NCBI GenBank assembly: GCA_024275575.1
Contig: JAJRYV010000030.1
Location: 41,303-105,302 of the forward strand
Reading direction: 5' to 3'
DNA from: a bacterium
Lineage (GTDB): Bacteria; Zhuqueibacterota; Zhuqueibacteria; Zhuqueibacterales; Geothermadaptataceae
Length of the DNA stretch: 64,000 nt
A model generated the notes under the pieces. The model worked only from the letters and a program-made list of their open reading frames with translations, had not been told where the DNA came from and did not search any database. The stretch's first letter is position 1. Each line of letters begins with the position of its first letter. Below, in pieces: positions 52,697 to 62,428 of the stretch. Position numbers and translations under genes: made by a program.

Positions 52697-55282
52697 TTAT
52701 TTGAGCAATAGCATCGATTTTTTCATCACTTTGTTGCCGGTTTTCAAGACATAGAAATACATGCCGGTGGAAACCTTCATGCCGGCTGCGTTGCTTCCAG
52801 TCCAGATCGTGTTATGTGTTCCGGCTGACATTTCACCATCGACAAGCGTGTTGACCAATGCACCGCGGATGTCATAAATCTGCAGTGTAACATCGGCAGC
52901 TTCAGGTAGATTATAGCGAATGCTTGTTTCAGGGTTAAACGGGTTGGGATAGTTTTGCTCGAGGCTGACTTCTTGCGGCACCAGCGAGGCCAGCATTTCT
53001 TCTGCCTCTTTGTCGCCCAGTTTTGCCAGCGATTCAAGATTTGCATATAAGGTGTAGGTTTCAAAATCATCCCAAACAGTGAAGCCGATGATCTGAACGA
53101 TGTATTGCCCGGCCGGCAAGACAGGAACGGAAATCCTTTCAGGGGTATCGAGGCTTGCAGCGGCAGCGAAGATAGTGCCGCCATTGGTAACATCCCAAAC
53201 GATGACGTCGAGGTCATTGGTCGGATAAGATGCCCAGTCATGATCCCAGACAAGGGCAAAATCAACATTTGTTTTTTCCGAAGGAACATTGACACCGTAG
53301 AGGTGGGACCAGCCTTGTGCAATCTCGGCAGTCGCTAATGCGGTCAGGTCCGGATGTTGATTCAGCTCTTCGATGTAGATTTCAGCTTTTACGCGCCCGG
53401 CATTGGTGTAGTCGCCCATGAGTGTAACGCGGATAATACCGAAATCCAGCATGTCTTTAGTTAATGTGATGCTGGTGGAATTGACGAAACCAAAATACAG
53501 CGTCTGGTCATCGGAGGTCAATGCGCTGACGATGGATACTTCGCAATCATCACCGAAAAGTGGGTTCTGATCTGCGGGCGCATTTTCCGGTGTGACATTG
53601 ATCATGATATTATAACCGGCATTTTTGTAACCGACGTCGATGAAGAATTCATTGACCTCGCCGGGAACCATCCAGTCGGTTTCACGATAGAAATTGTTCG
53701 ACTGAACCAGTTTGATGTGGTTATCGCAGGCATATTTGATGTTGTCGATCAGGCTTGGAGAAGCGAGACCTGCATCTGCAGGATTCGGGGCACCCCAGGC
53801 CATTTCTGCTGCATAAAGATCGAGAAAACCATAACCCTGGCTTTCCATACCGTTGTTATCTTCAACCGCAGTTGGATTGGCGCCGGCGAGCAATGCTGCC
53901 CGGATATCATCTTGTGTTGCGCCGGGGTGGGCCGAAATCAGACAGGCCGCTGCTCCGGCAACCATCGGTGAAGAGAAGGAAGTTCCACTACCGATAGTAA
54001 CATATCCGTTCGGGCTCTGCATGAAAATCCAGTCTCCAGGGGCAACGATTTCCGGATCGCAACGGCCGTCAGCGTTGGGGCCGCGGGATGAGAATTCAGC
54101 GATCATATGAATATCGTTTGCACGCCACATGGAACCGATCGGCGGGCCGAAGATAATGTCAAAAGCGATGCGTTCATATTGCGGAATCGAAGTCGCACCG
54201 ACAGTCAAATTGTTTTTGCCTGCACCTGGGTCGCCGATAGTCAGGCTGCTGGGGCCATTATTGCCGGCGGAAAAACAGGTAACAATGCCGGCATCGTGCA
54301 GCAGACCGACCATAGCGCCGAAGAACGGATCATTGCCGGCGTTTAAAGTCAAACCACCAAAAGAACCATTGATCACCTGTAGGTTGACGCCGCCAGGCTC
54401 GCCATTGTCGTATTTAGTTTTCACATCGATGGCATAATCAAATGCTGCAAGGATGATACTGTTCGAGGTGAAACCGTTGACATCAAAAATTTTCAACGCA
54501 AAGAAATCAGCAAACGGAGCGGTTCCCAACATGGGAATCGCGGTGAGTCCGCTACCCTGATAATTCGGAATAGTCGAACCTGGAACATGGGTTTCGAATG
54601 CAACCGCCCACGGATGGCCATCGGGGAAGAAAATCAAAGCGTTAGCACCGGCAGCGGTAGCCACGTTGGTGCCATGGCTGATATTCATCGAGCTGTTGGC
54701 GCTGACGCCGTCACCGGTGAAGTTGGCGCCGCCGAGTACACGGCCGGCCAGCGAACTGACTTCATTTACACCTGTATCCATGATGCCGATGATAACACCT
54801 TCGCCAAAATGGCCGGTTGCTTGCCAGAATTCGCCCGCACGTGTGGAAATGACGTCGGAAATCAGTCCTTCCTGGCGGTCACGTAAATCCGCCAGATCCG
54901 ATTTTGACATCACACGGGAGTCCATGCCGGCTAATTCGACTTTTGTCGGGACTTCGCCATAGCCTTCTTTGAAACGTTTGTTCAACTCCTGGAATTTCAT
55001 TATCATGTCTTTTGCCAGGTGTTTGATACCTTCGTGCCGATTCAGTATGTCAAATTCACGACGCGGTAGACTAATCGCGATAGCATCGATATATTTATAT
55101 TGGAATTTGACGATGCCGCCATGCTTTTCTACATACTTTACGACATCAGTATATGGCTTGTCGACCGAGACAATGAGATCAACCATTTCGTCGTCTGCCG
55201 CAAATGCTGTCCCTGCCCCGAGAAAAATACCCAGGATCAGAGTGCAGGCCAGAAATAATGCGGAATAGCGTTCCTTTTTCAT
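52697..55282 (-). CDS. Subtilisin-like (S8) protease with type IX secretion tail
   Basis: An 861-residue secreted serine protease. Signal peptide (residues 1-28, ending GTAFA), an inhibitor-I9-like propeptide (about 32-95), then the S8 domain: Asp169 (IMDTGVN), His203 (NISHGTNV), Ser435 (GTSFSSP). A beta-sandwich follows, and the last ~85 residues (NYPNPFNPETSIRYNLPE..., VYDI-like LQIYDIRG, MYFYVLKTG, KKSMLLLK) are a Por_Secre_tail/FlgD-Ig type A sorting signal of the type IX system. ATG 55282 has GAGGAT before it. A terminator lies 49 bases downstream. Confidence 0.93.
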   Translation of the reverse strand: MKKERYSALFLACTLILGIFLGAGTAFAADDEMVDLIVSVDKPYTDVVKYVEKHGGIVKFQYKYIDAIAISLPRREFDILNRHEGIKHLAKDMIMKFQELNKRFKEGYGEVPTKVELAGMDSRVMSKSDLADLRDRQEGLISDVISTRAGEFWQATGHFGEGVIIGIMDTGVNEVSSLAGRVLGGANFTGDGVSANSSMNISHGTNVATAAGANALIFFPDGHPWAVAFETHVPGSTIPNYQGSGLTAIPMLGTAPFADFFALKIFDVNGFTSNSIILAAFDYAIDVKTKYDNGEPGGVNLQVINGSFGGLTLNAGNDPFFGAMVGLLHDAGIVTCFSAGNNGPSSLTIGDPGAGKNNLTVGATSIPQYERIAFDIIFGPPIGSMWRANDIHMIAEFSSRGPNADGRCDPEIVAPGDWIFMQSPNGYVTIGSGTSFSSPMVAGAAACLISAHPGATQDDIRAALLAGANPTAVEDNNGMESQGYGFLDLYAAEMAWGAPNPADAGLASPSLIDNIKYACDNHIKLVQSNNFYRETDWMVPGEVNEFFIDVGYKNAGYNIMINVTPENAPADQNPLFGDDCEVSIVSALTSDDQTLYFGFVNSTSITLTKDMLDFGIIRVTLMGDYTNAGRVKAEIYIEELNQHPDLTALATAEIAQGWSHLYGVNVPSEKTNVDFALVWDHDWASYPTNDLDVIVWDVTNGGTIFAAAASLDTPERISVPVLPAGQYIVQIIGFTVWDDFETYTLYANLESLAKLGDKEAEEMLASLVPQEVSLEQNYPNPFNPETSIRYNLPEAADVTLQIYDIRGALVNTLVDGEMSAGTHNTIWTGSNAAGMKVSTGMYFYVLKTGNKVMKKSMLLLK

Positions 55283-55911
55283 GTAGTATCCTCATTTTTT
55301 GGTGTTTGTGGAACAGTTTAACACAAATTGGTAAAGAGTTGATTTTTCTTTCTTGTCGCCTCCTTTCTTTCTTTACCGATCCATTCCCGGTCTGTTTGAC
55401 CTTCTGAAGATATTGCCATGCGTAAATTTTGCGCCTGTAACAGGACTGACTCAAATAAAGATTGTCAATACACACTTTCTTCGATTTCCTTGGTCACAAA
55501 AATGGAAAATTCCCTTCCGCGACACCGGAACGCAGATCGAAATCATTTCTGAAAACTTTTCGTCTTTGGTTTTGTTTGTAAGTTGATCACTGAAAGCGCG
55601 CTTCGTTCATTCCATGAGTAATGTGCGCCAGAAAGTTCTTTTTGAAGATATTGAGGTAGGATCAGTCCCTTGAGACTACCAATCTTAACATAAAATATTA
55701 AATACAAGCAGGGTAAAACGCGGAAATTATTTAAGTAAGAAATGCACTTTTTTTAAAATGAAGTGTGGGGATGTTCAATCGACGAAATACTGTAGAATGC
55801 AATGTTAGAAACCGATGATAAATAACCCGGAAATCGAGATTGATAACCTGGCGTACAGACATAATCTCTTCCAGAAAAGTTTTCCAGACCTGTAATTTGG
55901 ATGAACAGCAT
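55283..55911. other. 629-bp gap, no gene supported
   Basis: This AT-rich interval separates the subtilase start (- strand) from the end of the seven-gene - strand operon. GGTAAAG (about 55330) and CTTTACC (about 55370) are inverted. On the - strand a strong orphan AAAGGAGGCGACAAG sequence occurs near 55365 without a start codon behind it. Frames longer than 75 codons have no family features. It must contain the subtilase promoter. Confidence 0.6.
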
Positions 55912-57036
55912 TCACACTGGGTATTGCCGTCCTTTCCATTCGACTTTTTTCGAAAAAAATATAAACGGCAGCAATACGAGGAAAGCAGCTAAGGCAAAAA
56001 ATGAGTATAACCAGGCATGACGTCGCAGGGCCGGCCGGGCTGTTTTTGAACAGAAATAAAACAACAGAAATGAATCGCTTATGGTGATGAAAAGAAGCAG
56101 GAATAATCCCTCAAAATAAGCGCCTGTGGCGATCGCAATTGCAGGCAAAAGTTTGCTGGAAAACCCAATGAGCAGGAGCAATCTGGCCGACAAGCTCATC
56201 GTTTTGGCGCCGGCGGCCCAACGCTTGCGCTGGGATAAAAATTCATGCAAGCCGGCTACCGGGCTGCTGGTCACCACTATTGCGCTGTCCGTGCATAATT
56301 TGATCGGCAAACCGCATTTTTGAAAAGCAGACATCAGGGCATAATCTTCCACCACGCTCGAACCGATTTGCTCAAATCCACCCGAAAGATTATACGCCTG
56401 GCGCCGAAAACTCATGTTGTTGCCAACGATGCTGAAGGGTAAACCCCAGGCCGCCGCCGCGCTGCCGCTGCAGAGTAAATAGAGCCAGTCCTGCGATTGC
56501 AGGTGATAAAACAGTCGCTTGTTCGGAGTCGTATTTTTCAAGACAGTGATGCCGCCAACCATGGCCGTGTCTGCTGAATAATGCCCAAGATGACGACGAA
56601 TCCAGTCGGCTGGAACGGTGCAATCGGCGTCGGTGATGAACACGAATTGTCCCCGGGCCTGTTGCATGGCATTTTGCAACGCATTGGCTTTTCCGTTGAG
56701 CCGGGGATATTTTATCCAGGGTGAAATGATGCGCAAATTTTCGAAATAAGCGAGCTGTTCCCGGGCCAGCGACCGGGTGCGGTCGGTCGAATCATCATCG
56801 ATGAAAATTATTTCAAAAAGAGACACAGGGTAATTTAAATTCCTCAGGCTGGCAAAGAGGCCCGGCAGGTTGGCTTCTTCATTCCGGGCGGCAATCAGGA
56901 TACTGACAAATGGTAGTGCCGAACGGTCGATTTCAACCGGGGGAGTCTGACGCCGCAAACCCAGAATGATGAACACCGCAACCAGGGCGTAAACGGTACA
57001 AACACTAAGAACCAGGATGAAAGCCGAATTAGCCAT
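55912..57036 (-). CDS. GT2-family membrane glycosyltransferase
   Basis: A ~374-residue processive-type GT2 enzyme. N-terminal membrane helix (about 5-25), GT-A domain with PFVSILIAARNEEANLPGLFASL, IIFIDDDSTDRTRSLA, FVFITDADCTVPADWI and QRKRWAAGAKT (the Q/RxxRW acceptor motif), then two or three C-terminal helices (FSSKLLPAIAIATG, FFALAAFLVLLPFIFF). The ATG at 57036 (product begins MANSAFILVLSV) is chosen because GAGGAG stands upstream; it overlaps the stop of the preceding gene by 8 bases. Last gene of the - strand operon. Confidence 0.88.
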   Translation of the reverse strand: MANSAFILVLSVCTVYALVAVFIILGLRRQTPPVEIDRSALPFVSILIAARNEEANLPGLFASLRNLNYPVSLFEIIFIDDDSTDRTRSLAREQLAYFENLRIISPWIKYPRLNGKANALQNAMQQARGQFVFITDADCTVPADWIRRHLGHYSADTAMVGGITVLKNTTPNKRLFYHLQSQDWLYLLCSGSAAAAWGLPFSIVGNNMSFRRQAYNLSGGFEQIGSSVVEDYALMSAFQKCGLPIKLCTDSAIVVTSSPVAGLHEFLSQRKRWAAGAKTMSLSARLLLLIGFSSKLLPAIAIATGAYFEGLFLLLFITISDSFLLFYFCSKTARPALRRHAWLYSFFALAAFLVLLPFIFFSKKVEWKGRQYPV

Positions 57037-58213
57037 CGGCAAGCTCCTCAGTTGTGACGCTGAATTCCTCACCCCGCCAGTTAAAGCTGCTAAACAGGCC
57101 TAAAAATCCGAAAAGTACGATGTAAAACGGATGCACAAGCGCTGTTGGCAGAAAAGCGCTCAGCAGTTTTTTTTCACTATAAATTTCTGCTGTTTTTTTT
57201 AAAAAATTCCATTCGAAAATGGATTTGATAATCCACGCGATGAGAGCAGCCAGACCGGCTTTTAACCATCCCAGCACCAGTAGAGGTAAACTCAAAGTTA
57301 GCATGAGATTGAACAGGTAAATCGAAACCAATGCTGCAACAAACGGTGGAGCGTAATGCGCGCCCTTGCTGGCATAACGAATACGCTGGTTCCAGAAAGC
57401 TTTCCACGAGGATGGGGCTGCTGCCGGAACGAAAGCCTGCGGCAACAGGCCATAGGAAAATCCACCTAATTTTTGTTCAGCAATTTTGAGAACAAAGAGA
57501 TCGTCATCACCGGAAATCCATTGCTGAATACCGGAAAAACCCTGTGCGCGAAACCAGGTTTCGCGGCGATAACTCAAGTTGCAGCCTGCGGCTGTCGCCG
57601 GCTGTCCCAATCCCACGCTGGCGGCGGCAACGGTTGCAATGGAAAAAAACTCCAACCCCAGCATTTTTTCGATCATTGCCGGCAGGGTTTTGTCGAACCG
57701 GTACGGTGAATAGCCGATGACACAGGCAGTCCCTTTTTTATAGCCGGCAAGGGTGGCGCAAATCCAATCGGGCTGCGGCGTGCAGTCTGCATCTGTCAGC
57801 ATGATGATTTCCCCGCTTGTTGCCCTGATGGCGCAATCGATAGCGCGTTTTTTTGGGGCAAAATCTTCGATTAAATCGTCGATATGGATGACTTGCAAGT
57901 TGGCCACGTTTTTCCGGGCCTCATTCAATATTTCAAATGTCGCATCGCTTGAGCGGTCGTTGACAATGCATATTTCAAGTTTTTCTGCTGGATAATTCAG
58001 CGCTTTCAGACAGCGCAGCAGAGCCGGCAGGTTGCGCTGCTCGTTGCGTGCGGCAACGATGACCGTCACAGTCGGCAGGTTTTGTGCGGTAAATACCGGC
58101 GCCTCGGTTTGGAGCATGATTTGAAGCTGGTTGATGCCTTTTCCTAGTATTAAAATCGCGGCGCAATAAGCGAGTAAAAAAAATGTCAGCAGACTTAGGA
58201 AAATGGTTAACAT
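57029..58213 (-). CDS. GT2-family membrane glycosyltransferase
   Basis: A 394-residue GT2 enzyme, paralogous to the next gene in the operon. N-terminal membrane helix, then PTVTVIVAARNEQRNLPALLRCLKAL, ICIVNDRSSDATFEIL, IIMLTDADCTPQPDWICATLAGY, GYSPYRFD, SGDDDLFVLKIAEQK and NQRIRYASKGAHY, followed by C-terminal helices. The motifs are those of ceramide-glucosyltransferase or poly-GlcNAc-synthase-like enzymes. The stop lies inside the ATG region of the following gene, which indicates coupling. Confidence 0.88.
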   Translation of the reverse strand: MLTIFLSLLTFFLLAYCAAILILGKGINQLQIMLQTEAPVFTAQNLPTVTVIVAARNEQRNLPALLRCLKALNYPAEKLEICIVNDRSSDATFEILNEARKNVANLQVIHIDDLIEDFAPKKRAIDCAIRATSGEIIMLTDADCTPQPDWICATLAGYKKGTACVIGYSPYRFDKTLPAMIEKMLGLEFFSIATVAAASVGLGQPATAAGCNLSYRRETWFRAQGFSGIQQWISGDDDLFVLKIAEQKLGGFSYGLLPQAFVPAAAPSSWKAFWNQRIRYASKGAHYAPPFVAALVSIYLFNLMLTLSLPLLVLGWLKAGLAALIAWIIKSIFEWNFLKKTAEIYSEKKLLSAFLPTALVHPFYIVLFGFLGLFSSFNWRGEEFSVTTEELADG

Positions 58214-58227
58214 GGAGTTACCAGCAA

Positions 58228-59787
58228 TTAATGATTGATTTTAAAATAAAAAACTCCGTTGTGTTCGAGTCCATCCCGCCCTTGCCTACGAGCAAAGTTT
58301 TGCCAGTTGGCGAATGAAAGCTCAAAACCGAAAAAAACATCCCGCTTAAATTGTTGTCGCAAACCAATCGTCAGCTCTGAAAATTGTTCGGTGCTGCCGG
58401 CGAGAAATTTTTTGTAACGGCCATCACGTTTATAGTCGTGTCGGTCGTCGATCGTGCCTGTGCCTTTGCGCACGAAATCATATCGCAGCGTCCAGCGACT
58501 ATCGCGGTGGGGCTGGTAATTCAGTTGCACGCGTGCACGATCAGCATTGGGACCCAGTTTTGAACCGAGGCTTTCACCGTAATGTGCGTAGATATTGACA
58601 CTGTCATTGTGGCTGTAAAACCACGGATCAACACGGGTATAAGTTGCCAGCAGTTCAACTTCTGAAAAATGGAAAGGCGCAGCCCAGTGAAAACCACTGT
58701 GAACAGCGAGCTTGTTTCCCCAATAGGTACCGGGTGGATAATCGCTGGAAAAATCATCGACAAAGATTTCAGCAAAAAGACGCAAGCCGGGGCGCAGAAA
58801 CCAGCTCATATCGCCGCCGAGCATGTTGTTGTCCTTGTCTCCCAGCTGGTGCTCCATAACCTGATAAAGCAGAATGGGGTTGAGGTAGCTCCACTCGCGA
58901 TCACGGTTGCCGTAAACCAGGGTTTCGTAAAGCCCCAACTGGAAATGTTTTGCAAATTGAAAATCCAGCCGGTGCCCGATGAGATAGCGCTGATTGCTGA
59001 CACCGCTCAAATTTGCATGAAAATAGGAAAAGCGAAGTTTGCGAAAATCGATATTAAACCGCAGCATGTCCATGGGTTGGTTTTCCCGGCCGATGGACAA
59101 TCGATCATCGAGGCCGGCGCCCCAACTGAGATAATCGCGGCCGGCGAGAAAGTGAAAACGGCCAAATCTTCCCGCGAGATATCCAGTTGCCTGATCAGTA
59201 AAATTGCTTTTGCCAACACGCACACTGATTTTGCCGCTGTTGACGTCGAATTGTTCTGCACCTTTTTCTCCGCGAATCATCGTATTGAAAGCCCGTGCGC
59301 CAAGGCCGAAATTGCTGCTGAACATGCCGCGCAAATCACCACCGAGGGTGGTCGACGAGCGGTTTTGTTTTTCGATGCCCAGATCGTTGCGCTGGAAATG
59401 AAATTCCTGTGTCGCGTCGAGATCGAAAAAGAATTGTGTCTCTCCCTCGGTTAACCGGTAAATGTGGCGGTCGTGGTCCTGTGTCAACGGGGCGGTGGGT
59501 TCGGGATCGGTGAATTCGAAGAGCATTTGCCGCAGTAATTGCGCGTCGGCACGTGAGAGATTTTCCTGTTTTTCATCGATTTCCCAGAGCAGAAAACGTA
59601 TTTGCGTACGGTTCAATGGCAGCAGTCGCAGGTTATAAGAAGAAAATAATTGCAGCGTTTCCGCTTTTTGCAGCAGCGGATAAACCTGATGATTCAGCGG
59701 GACAGTAGCAACCTGCGCATTGATCATGGATAAGAACACGAGGCTAATGCACAAATTCAGAAGGGTAAGGGATGAATAAATTCGCAT
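58228..59787 (-). CDS. Wzi-like outer-membrane beta-barrel protein
   Basis: A 519-residue protein with a signal peptide (1-24, ending MINAQ), then a helical or plug-like region (about 25-100: HQVYPLLQKAETLQLFSSYN), then a long barrel of amphipathic beta strands (FQLGLYETLVYGNRDREWSYLNPILLYQ, LRLFAEIFVDDFSSD, PWFYSHNDSVNIYAHYGESLGSKLGPNADRARVQLNYQP, FGFELSFANWQNF). The pattern and length match the capsule-assembly (Wzi) superfamily. It sits among glycosyltransferases, so a role in surface attachment or export of polysaccharide is likely. Confidence 0.78.
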   Translation of the reverse strand: MRIYSSLTLLNLCISLVFLSMINAQVATVPLNHQVYPLLQKAETLQLFSSYNLRLLPLNRTQIRFLLWEIDEKQENLSRADAQLLRQMLFEFTDPEPTAPLTQDHDRHIYRLTEGETQFFFDLDATQEFHFQRNDLGIEKQNRSSTTLGGDLRGMFSSNFGLGARAFNTMIRGEKGAEQFDVNSGKISVRVGKSNFTDQATGYLAGRFGRFHFLAGRDYLSWGAGLDDRLSIGRENQPMDMLRFNIDFRKLRFSYFHANLSGVSNQRYLIGHRLDFQFAKHFQLGLYETLVYGNRDREWSYLNPILLYQVMEHQLGDKDNNMLGGDMSWFLRPGLRLFAEIFVDDFSSDYPPGTYWGNKLAVHSGFHWAAPFHFSEVELLATYTRVDPWFYSHNDSVNIYAHYGESLGSKLGPNADRARVQLNYQPHRDSRWTLRYDFVRKGTGTIDDRHDYKRDGRYKKFLAGSTEQFSELTIGLRQQFKRDVFFGFELSFANWQNFARRQGRDGLEHNGVFYFKINH

Positions 59788-59806
59788 ACTATAGTGAGAA
59801 ATTAAA

Positions 59807-60493
59807 TCAAAATTGACTTTGCAGTTTTTTTTGCTGCAGGAGTTCGGTCACGTCGCCAAAAGTAAAGCCGCAATCCTGCCAATACGGGATCGCTTCCATC
59901 AGTGCGCCAATCGTCTGCTCCGCCCGCGCATAACCGTCGTGCAACAGGAGAATATCGCCGGGACGCACCCTGTTGATCAATTCGCCGGCAAGATCTTTTT
60001 TCTGCCAATAGCGGAAATTATAATCAGCCGCTGAATACGACCAGAAAACCACCGCATAATTCAGTGATTTGCACACATGGAAAAGCGCCGGATTCCAGGC
60101 GCCGAAAGGCGGTCGAAAAATATAGCGAAAACCTGATAAATCTGCAACATAATCATGGCAGTGTTGAATATTTTGCCGGATATGGTGTGCAGAGTGGAAG
60201 CGCATATTTTGGTGTGACCAGCCATGATTGCCCACGATATGCCCCTGTTGCGAGATTTCTTCAGCGAGCTCAGGCATGCTCGCAACACATTTTCCGGTCA
60301 GAAAAAATGTGGCCGGTATGACAAAACGATTTAACAAATGCAGCAGCTTTGGGGTGTTCCCGGGATGCGGTCCATCGTCGAATGTCAGGTGGATTTTGCC
60401 TGCAGGTTGTGCCCCGCATACGATGATATTATCGCTGAAAAATCGTAACGGCTGGTGGATGGATCGATGAAAAAAGAGGGAGAAACGGTTCAT
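59807..60493 (-). CDS. NodB-family polysaccharide deacetylase
   Basis: A 228-residue carbohydrate esterase 4 enzyme. The motifs are HLTFDDGPHPGNTPKLL (catalytic Asp-Asp), IVGNHGWSHQNM (metal His pair), RYIFRPPFGAWNP, and LLLHDGYARAEQT. It removes N- or O-acetyl groups from a glycan. There is no clear signal peptide, so it may act inside the cell or on a lipid-linked intermediate at the membrane. The start overlaps the stop of the flippase-like gene by 4 bases (ATGA). Confidence 0.92.
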   Translation of the reverse strand: MNRFSLFFHRSIHQPLRFFSDNIIVCGAQPAGKIHLTFDDGPHPGNTPKLLHLLNRFVIPATFFLTGKCVASMPELAEEISQQGHIVGNHGWSHQNMRFHSAHHIRQNIQHCHDYVADLSGFRYIFRPPFGAWNPALFHVCKSLNYAVVFWSYSAADYNFRYWQKKDLAGELINRVRPGDILLLHDGYARAEQTIGALMEAIPYWQDCGFTFGDVTELLQQKKLQSQF

Positions 60494-61392
60494 CGCTTCA
60501 ACGTTTTTATGCTGAAAATACAGGGGATGCCGAGAATGGCCGGCAGCAGCACATTGATTGTAAAAATAATAAGAGCCGCCAAGATGCCGGCCTCGGGACT
60601 GGCGGCCACATTTTGCATGAGTGTCGCTGCGATACCCTCCCGAACACCGAGATCACCGAATGTAAAAGGCAGCATCGATTTCGAAAAATGGATTATTGCG
60701 GCAACTGCATTGGCTGTCCCGAATGAAATTTTTGCCAGTGAGAAAAGCAGAATTGCAGTCTGCGCAATAAAGATGGCGACGAAGGCCAGCGATGAGAAAA
60801 ACAGCAGCAGCAGCGACCGTGGATTCAGCAGAAAACGGCTGCGTGCGTGCAAAATGATCAATTTTTTCCGGCAACCTTCACTGTAGCGCAAGAAGAAATA
60901 AAACACGCTGATGAAAAAGATAATCACAGCGGCGGCGATCAGGATGGTGTTACCGGAGATTATCACTGCCGCTCTTTGAGGCCGGAGTGAGTAGCCCAAA
61001 ACAGCACAAATCGCCAATGCGAGCATAGTAAAAAAACGCTCGACAATAGCAAGAAAGGATATTTTTTTCCACGAAACCGATTTGATGAAAAAAGCACGCC
61101 CCAATTCTCCCACCCGGCCGGGAGTGAAAAGGCCGAGGGTGAAGGAACCAAACAGGGAAATCAGGCTCGTACGCAACTCGGTTGCCGGGTTGATCTGCTG
61201 CAATAAAAAATGCCAGCGGTAGAGTTGCACACCGATATTGACGAACCACAGCAGGCCGCATAAAATGAGGGCTTCCGGCGTGATTTTGTGCCATTGCAGC
61301 CGGCTGATATCATAATATGTAAAAATGAATGAAAGAACAAAACCCGTCAATGCGAATTTTAAAAAAAAGAGAATCAGGGTTTTAATTTTCAT
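60490..61392 (-). CDS. Flippase-like membrane protein (UPF0104/LPG-synthase transmembrane domain)
   Basis: A 300-residue protein with seven or eight membrane helices. GELGRAFFIKSVSWKKISFLAIVERFFTMLALAICAV and the GDLGVREGIAATLM block near the C-terminus are characteristic of the UPF0104 domain (the membrane half of lysyl-phosphatidylglycerol synthase). In glycan operons it is taken as a flippase-like or lipid-linked transporter protein. It overlaps the radical SAM gene by 11 bases. Its exact substrate is not known. Confidence 0.85.
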   Translation of the reverse strand: MKIKTLILFFLKFALTGFVLSFIFTYYDISRLQWHKITPEALILCGLLWFVNIGVQLYRWHFLLQQINPATELRTSLISLFGSFTLGLFTPGRVGELGRAFFIKSVSWKKISFLAIVERFFTMLALAICAVLGYSLRPQRAAVIISGNTILIAAAVIIFFISVFYFFLRYSEGCRKKLIILHARSRFLLNPRSLLLLFFSSLAFVAIFIAQTAILLFSLAKISFGTANAVAAIIHFSKSMLPFTFGDLGVREGIAATLMQNVAASPEAGILAALIIFTINVLLPAILGIPCIFSIKTLKR

Positions 61393-62428
61393 TTTGACTC
61401 CGTTTTCGTGAACTCAGCCAGATTCTCAGGCCCTGGTTGCAATTTTTGCAAATCGTTAGCGATCCTTTATTCGCTAGCATGTTTTGGCGAAAATGCCGGT
61501 AAGATTGCCCGTGCCAAATGGTGCTAAAGCATGACCGCAGCAGCCCACCCATCACATAGGTAGCGTTTTTATCGAAACAGCAGGGCACGATGCGCCCATC
61601 CCAGTTGATGAGTGAAGTCGTCCACGGTCTGGGGCAGAATACAGGTGGTTTTCTTTGTAATTCGAGATGCTCATTCTTGATTTTATAACGCGAGAAATTG
61701 TTATTTTGCGGCAGCCAGTTCCTCGCTTCCTCAACCGTAGTGACCTGTATGTTTTTAAAAAGAATACGTTCGATACCAGCGGCCTTTCCCTGTTCCAAAA
61801 TGCGCTTTTGCTGATTCTCGTTGTAACGGTGAACGAGGCATTGCAAAATGATGTAGGGCGTCTTGCTCTGCAATTTGGCTTTTGCGTTCTGCAGATTTTT
61901 GATGGCTTGTTGAACTTTTTTAAAGCTCCCGTTGCGCCTGTAAGTTGAATAGCTTTTCTGATCAAGTCCGTCCCAGGAAATGAGCAGTGTATCGAGCCCG
62001 GAAAGTACGGTTTCATACGCTTTTTCAGGTGTAATAAAATGGCCGTTGCTGCTGCAGGTTGTATAAATTTTTTTTCGATGCGCAGCGTGTACAGCCATTA
62101 ATAAATCAGGCGCCAAATAGGGCTCACCCTGATGGTAAAAAAGAATGACGGAAACTTTATCGCCGATTTTATCGAGCAGTTTTAGCCAAAGGTTCAGTTC
62201 AAGATAGCCCCGGCGGCGGGTCATTTTTCCATTCCCGGCATCGCAGAGCGGGCATTTTAAATTGCAAAGATTCGTCGGTTCCACTTGTAGAATTGGCGGC
62301 AGCCCGAAGGTGGCCGGCTTGCGTGTTGCGAATGAAAAAAACAATCCTGCTAACGTTTTCAAAAGATTGACAATTCTCGCAACCGTCAGTTTTTGGTAAA
62401 TCCTGTGCCAGATTATTTCACGAATCAT
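61382..62428 (-). CDS. Radical SAM/SPASM enzyme
   Basis: A 348-residue enzyme. The iron-sulfur motif Cx3Cx2C lies in EPTNLCNLKCPLCDAG (about 50-65). The core has VILFYHQGEPYLAPDLLM, TTCSSNGHFITPE and LISWDGLDQKSYSTYRR. A C-terminal SPASM-like part has cysteines in CPRPW, RIVPCCFDK and ICKNCNQG. Members of this group modify peptides or sugars. In a glycan operon a carbohydrate or lipid-linked glycan substrate is plausible but unknown. It overlaps both neighbours by 11 bases. Confidence 0.9.
   Translation of the reverse strand: MIREIIWHRIYQKLTVARIVNLLKTLAGLFFSFATRKPATFGLPPILQVEPTNLCNLKCPLCDAGNGKMTRRRGYLELNLWLKLLDKIGDKVSVILFYHQGEPYLAPDLLMAVHAAHRKKIYTTCSSNGHFITPEKAYETVLSGLDTLLISWDGLDQKSYSTYRRNGSFKKVQQAIKNLQNAKAKLQSKTPYIILQCLVHRYNENQQKRILEQGKAAGIERILFKNIQVTTVEEARNWLPQNNNFSRYKIKNEHLELQRKPPVFCPRPWTTSLINWDGRIVPCCFDKNATYVMGGLLRSCFSTIWHGQSYRHFRQNMLANKGSLTICKNCNQGLRIWLSSRKRSQNEN

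Noticed and set aside
58669..59454. 261-codon open frame on the + strand
   Set aside because: It lies antisense to the Wzi-like gene, which has a signal peptide, barrel pattern and operon context; the + frame has no family features.
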